In this document: piece after piece, positions 13,398-14,715 of the stretch
How the letters are laid out: each line of letters opens with the position of its first letter
Position numbering within the stretch: position 1 is the first letter of the stretch
Assembly (NCBI GenBank): GCA_900553515.1
Contig: USDN01000066.1
Coordinates: 1 to 14,715, forward strand
Direction: 5' to 3'
Source of the DNA: an uncultured Blautia sp.
Lineage (GTDB): Bacteria; Bacillota; Clostridia; Lachnospirales; Lachnospiraceae
DNA: 14,715 nucleotides
The notes under the pieces: generated by a model
What the model saw: the letters and a program-made list of their open reading frames with translations, nothing else
Told to the model about the DNA's origin: nothing
Database searches by the model: none
Position numbers and translations under genes: made by a program

Positions 13398-14715
13398 TTA
13401 TGCCTGCATATCCTTTAAGAATTTCACAAGCTGTACTGCTTCTCTTGGTCCTACGATGATCTCCCAGCCCGGAAGTTTGGACTCCAGGTCGCCCTTAAGA
13501 ACAGCAACCTTACCAGGGATCACAAGCTTACGGCATTTTACCTTCGGCTCAACGTTCTCTTTGATATAGTTGGCGATACTTGTTCCGGAGAATTTACCTG
13601 CTGCCCAGGAAGTAAGTACGGAAAGTCCGCCGGCATCGTTGATCACAAGGTTAAGCGGAACACCGGAACGCTCCAGCTCGCCGGATACAACGAAATATGT
13701 AAGAGCAAAGTCTACAGTGGTAACTACCAGAGAGTTCTCATCTGCTCCGTTCAGAGGATAGATTCCCGGTTCAACCTTCATTGGCTTCTGAGGATCTGTA
13801 AATACGTTCTGACGAAGACCGAACAGCGGAAGCGCCTCTGCATAAGTCATCTGCTCCATAACAACGATAGAACCATATTTCATAGTAAACAGGGAAGCAT
13901 ATGCTGCCTGTAAATGTTTGTCGCCTTTTGCAAGTTTAACAAGATTAACAAGAGACGGATAACCGAAAGTTCTGTCCTGATCTTTCAGTGCTGCACGGCG
14001 AACCAGTACAGTGTTCTTAAATGTCTCTTTTACATCTGCGCCTGTAGTATCAAGAACAAGATTCTTGTTTCCAAGTTTCTCAAGAGCTGCTACAGTATCG
14101 TAAAGCTCATTGATATCGTTTCCGGATACACCCAGAACAACACCAGCCTCTGTAGCTACTGCGTTCATTGCCTCATAGTTGGAAGCATTTGCACCGTTCA
14201 GAACCGGTTTGCCGTCTTTGCATACTTCAAGGGCAGCTTTTGCGATCTCAGGATCTGTACATCCGAGAACCAGAGTTCTTCCAAGTCCTTTTGCTTTTTC
14301 TACAAGTGCTGTATATGCTGCAGCATCAGCGCCCTCGCCACAGTTTACATATACAAGCTCAACATGCATTCTCTCACCGATACGCTCATAGTCAACAGTC
14401 GGGATCTCAGCAAGTTTTGCTTCTACTTCTGCATCGCTCATATCTGTGCACAGTGCAACTGCATATCTTGTTTTGCTTACGAATGTTTTTTCATGTCTGA
14501 AAAGAACAGTTTCTCCGCCGAGAGTAAACTCGCCTTCGCCTGTACCAATCTTAATAGTCTTCATTGGCGGTGCAGTAGCCTCAGACAGAGATGCCAGTGC
14601 CTCGTCAGACATATGCGGACACTGTTCAATCTGCATAGCGCCCTGTGCAACTTTCATAGCGAAAGCCATACATGTCGGGCATCCACATTCCTTACAGTTT
14701 TTCTTTGGTGTTAAT
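13398..14715 (-). CDS. acsC: Corrinoid iron-sulfur protein large subunit AcsC, partial (N-terminus beyond window)
   Basis: AcsC, with AcsD, forms the corrinoid iron-sulfur protein that carries the methyl group on cobalamin from AcsE to acetyl-CoA synthase. The frame stays open past the internal ATG at 14669 to the right edge. The extra 15 codons read LTPKKNCKECGCPTC, the N-terminal [4Fe-4S] motif, giving C-X2-C-X4-C-X16-C with the Cys of IEQCPH. The true start is therefore outside the window, and only about 8 residues appear to be missing from the usual length of about 446; 438 are visible. A TIM-barrel middle follows (VLGCTDPEIAKAAL, VLDTTGAD), then the C-terminal cobalamin-binding part (NDAGGLSVLTSWAAGKFSG, WEIIVGPREAVQLVKFL). 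An additional Cys sits inside the X4 of the cluster motif. It is the most upstream gene visible in the series; acsD and the CODH/ACS genes are not in the window. Confidence 0.95.
   Translation of the reverse strand, partial: LTPKKNCKECGCPTCMAFAMKVAQGAMQIEQCPHMSDEALASLSEATAPPMKTIKIGTGEGEFTLGGETVLFRHEKTFVSKTRYAVALCTDMSDAEVEAKLAEIPTVDYERIGERMHVELVYVNCGEGADAAAYTALVEKAKGLGRTLVLGCTDPEIAKAALEVCKDGKPVLNGANASNYEAMNAVATEAGVVLGVSGNDINELYDTVAALEKLGNKNLVLDTTGADVKETFKNTVLVRRAALKDQDRTFGYPSLVNLVKLAKGDKHLQAAYASLFTMKYGSIVVMEQMTYAEALPLFGLRQNVFTDPQKPMKVEPGIYPLNGADENSLVVTTVDFALTYFVVSGELERSGVPLNLVINDAGGLSVLTSWAAGKFSGTSIANYIKENVEPKVKCRKLVIPGKVAVLKGDLESKLPGWEIIVGPREAVQLVKFLKDMQA

Noticed and set aside
13914..14714. 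A 266-codon plus-strand frame opposite acsC with a cysteine-rich translation
   Set aside because: The cysteines arise from the complement of Ala/Thr-rich AcsC codons. There is no motif spacing, and AcsC is certain.
14670..14715. Starting AcsC at the internal ATG at 14669
   Set aside because: The frame continues upstream through the conserved CKECGCPTC cluster motif, so the gene is truncated by the window edge.

Overview
The window looks like chromosome from an acetogenic, strictly anaerobic Firmicute. A Blautia-like Lachnospiraceae is my inference, from Wood-Ljungdahl (CO2-fixing acetyl-CoA pathway) genes beside a trimeric NAD-linked [FeFe] hydrogenase, strong AGGAGG ribosome binding sites and moderate GC. 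No rRNA, tRNA, CRISPR, transposase or phage gene was seen.

Layout, left to right. (1) 1-607, minus: a membrane-anchored or secreted HEXXH protein running off the left edge. (2) 679-4788, minus: operon hydC-hydB-hydA for a trimeric bifurcating-type [FeFe] hydrogenase, with a clear promoter at 4863-4891 and a long-stem terminator at 679-725. (3) 4789-5136: a 348-bp divergent regulatory region with several palindromes. Two share the form TGTA-N4-TACA, one at each promoter. (4) 5137-6642, plus: a single-subunit, group-B-like [FeFe] hydrogenase, ended by a bidirectional terminator at 6645-6678. (5) 6694 to the right edge, minus: one long gene series read right to left as acsC, acsE, acsV, a DUF3786 gene, fchA, folD, a secreted glucosaminidase and a secreted protein of unknown function.

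How the parts work together. FchA and FolD carry the one-carbon unit from methenyl-THF to methylene-THF. AcsE moves the methyl group from methyl-THF to the cobalamin of the corrinoid iron-sulfur protein, whose large subunit is AcsC. AcsV (RACo) reductively reactivates that protein when its cobalt is oxidised. HydABC would exchange electrons among H2, NAD(H) and ferredoxin, and so supply the reductant. The CODH/acetyl-CoA synthase genes and acsD are not in the window and may lie past the right edge. fhs and metF are also absent here.

Most interesting points. FolD has lost two residues needed for cyclohydrolase activity, and its neighbour FchA supplies that activity. A UUCG-capped, terminator-like hairpin sits between acsE and acsV. 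Two secreted, cell-envelope-type proteins are attached to the end of the acetogenesis series, the first overlapping folD by an ATGA. Palindromes are shared by the two divergent hydrogenase promoters. I see no wholly novel system; the best novelty candidates are regulatory.
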